Shown here: positions 62,510 to 64,000 of the stretch, one piece after another
Layout: every line of letters starts with the position of its first letter
How positions within the stretch are numbered: the stretch's first letter is position 1
NCBI RefSeq assembly: GCF_000208865.1
Contig: NC_018392.1
Location: 2,190,793 to 2,254,792 of the forward strand
Length of the DNA: 64,000 nucleotides
Origin: Neospora caninum Liverpool
Lineage: Eukaryota; Apicomplexa; Conoidasida; Eucoccidiorida; Sarcocystidae
Reading direction: 5' to 3'
Notes under the pieces: generated by a model
Database searches by the model: none
What the model was told of the DNA's origin: nothing
Seen by the model: only the letters and a program-made list of their open reading frames with translations
Translations under genes and position numbers: made by a program

Positions 62510-64000
62510 TAGTGGTTGTCTCCCTCTTTCCCGGAGCAGCTGTGACTCCTCTTTTTTCAGTTCCGATATAGGCGCTCACTATTTTTCCGTTTTCTGGGAA
62601 ATCGACAGTGGACATTCTTTTCAGTTCATTCCCTGTGCATGCATTGAAGGATGCATCCACAACTCCAAGCAGATGTTTTTCTTCTGCGCCACGTATCTTT
62701 CTGGGCACGAGTCAACCGCTTCTCGTTCGAATGGCATTGCTGAACGGAACTGTGTTGTTCGGGAAACGCATAAACGAAGCCTCCTTTCCCCCGTTATTGA
62801 TACGAACATGGTGTATACAAAGCATATACGCATCAGGCAGATTCTCTTTCCGTTTAGAGATTTCACAGACAGGTCCTTCGATTGGAAAGCAACCAACGAG
62901 GGGGGCGCGAGACGTCGTTCGCGCCGTGACTGTTTTGTTTCGATGAATTCTTTGTTTTAGATCCAGCATACAGGAACGAGCAGGGAGCAATAGGGTATAC
63001 ACGTGAGCAGTGGACGCTGTTTTTTTCCGTGAGGACAACGCGGGAGGGGGGAAAGCGGCTGTCCAAAAGAATGAGCAAGGGCAGTCCGGTATCCTGACGA
63101 GAAGATTGTTCGGAGAGGTGGCTACACAGGATATCGAAGCAAAATCACAACGAAGCCGGGCAAGGCGTTGAAAGTGCTGACGCCATGATAGCCGTTAGCA
63201 GCCGCATCCAAAACTCCTCTCTCACTTTGTCCCCACGCACAACCCTTTATAGGTCGCTTAGGTAGTGTGTTTCAACCGACCTTGCAAACATGTGACCGAG
63301 GAAAAAGTTGAGATCAAAACATACAGGTCTCGCGTTTTCAGCGCGGTCGTTCTCTGGTTTCTTTCAAAGCATTCACATTTCCAGTGATCTGTTTATACGA
63401 ACCAACCTTCACACAGATTTCTTGGTTATTGCGGTTCGTAAATGGATCTGTAACGTCAGTATCTGCCCACATTACACTTCACTCCAGAAAATACGGGAGC
63501 AAGAATCCCCCTGTTCATAGTATCATGGGAGAGAGACGAACAGTCCAGCGACACAGCAGAGAAGCGTACGCCTGGTGATATTGGCTAACGAGTGAAGCAG
63601 ATTCTTATTTCTCGAGCGCAAGTCCCGCGTTGGTGTTGTCGCACCTTCTACGGACCGACAGAAATGAGGACGATCTCCAGAGCGCGTGAGTCTAGAAAGT
63701 AACAGGACCAGCACCAGATGGCCCAGATCCGGCTCCCTCAGTCACTCTAATTCTTGATGAGACGCTTCGAGTGAGGAGACAACAAGGCCTGGTATGTCTG
63801 GAAGTGCCGCTGGGCCACAACGTTCTTTGGTAGGCCACTGGTTCTGTTCTCTTCCGCTTAAACGGAGCTTTGCAATGATATATGCAGTAATCACTGGTAC
63901 AAGAACTCACTCCTCTCAGTCCTTCTTCTTGTAACTGGGAGTTCAGTATCTCCCAGTGACACCCATTCCATGCTAAACAGGCGAACGTCTCGGTTGTTTT
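62510..64000. other. Region downstream of the FG-protein gene, no gene recognised
   Basis: It should begin with the 3' UTR of the FG/RGG-protein gene. Open frames on both strands are short and show no domain or splice pattern I can support. I see no microsatellite longer than a few repeats, no mitochondrial-type fragment and no tRNA. Confidence 0.5.

Noticed and set aside
1..64000. tRNA genes, CRISPR arrays, insertion sequences, bacterial operons
   Set aside because: I saw no cloverleaf with a T-arm consensus, no spaced palindromic repeats and no transposase. The gene structure is eukaryotic throughout.

Overview
The window looks like nuclear DNA of a tissue-cyst coccidian, most likely Toxoplasma gondii or a close relative (Neospora, Hammondia). 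The evidence is intron-rich genes with GTAAG/GTGAG donors, (TA)n microsatellites in introns and spacers, GCATGC motifs, an apicomplexan-type myosin, and nuclear fragments of a coccidian-type mitochondrial cytochrome b gene. Most of the strong gene models here are built by joining exons by hand. Splice phases agree at every junction used unless an entry says otherwise.

Layout. (1) 1-8755, minus strand: an unconventional, class XIV-like myosin heavy chain with an IQ-motif neck, cut by the left edge. (2) 8756-13175: non-coding spacer with a nuclear mitochondrial fragment and a dispersed repeat. (3) 13176-25278, minus strand: a BRCA2 homologue of about 3,867 residues with six nearly identical BRC repeats and a C-terminal helical/OB-fold DNA-binding region. 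(4) 26074-33824, plus strand: TRM5, the tRNA guanine-37 N1-methyltransferase, in 12 exons. It is head-to-head with BRCA2 and may have two translation starts. (5) 35540-38024, minus strand: an unrecognised membrane protein. (6) 38025-42351: spacer with a 170-bp inverted duplication and a 340-bp AT microsatellite. (7) 42352-54795, minus strand: a very large metacaspase-like protein, about 2,530 residues, whose catalytic-His position is Cys while the catalytic Cys is kept. Its introns hold a second mitochondrial fragment. (8) 57821-62509, plus strand: a nuclear FG/RGG-repeat protein, possibly a nucleoporin, with two short 3' exons.

The genes are not an operon and share no pathway. Two divergent gene pairs (BRCA2/TRM5 and metacaspase/FG protein) probably use shared promoter regions. 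The observations most worth following are the homogenised BRC array, the His-to-Cys metacaspase, the paired mitochondrial-type fragments, and the two possible starts of TRM5.
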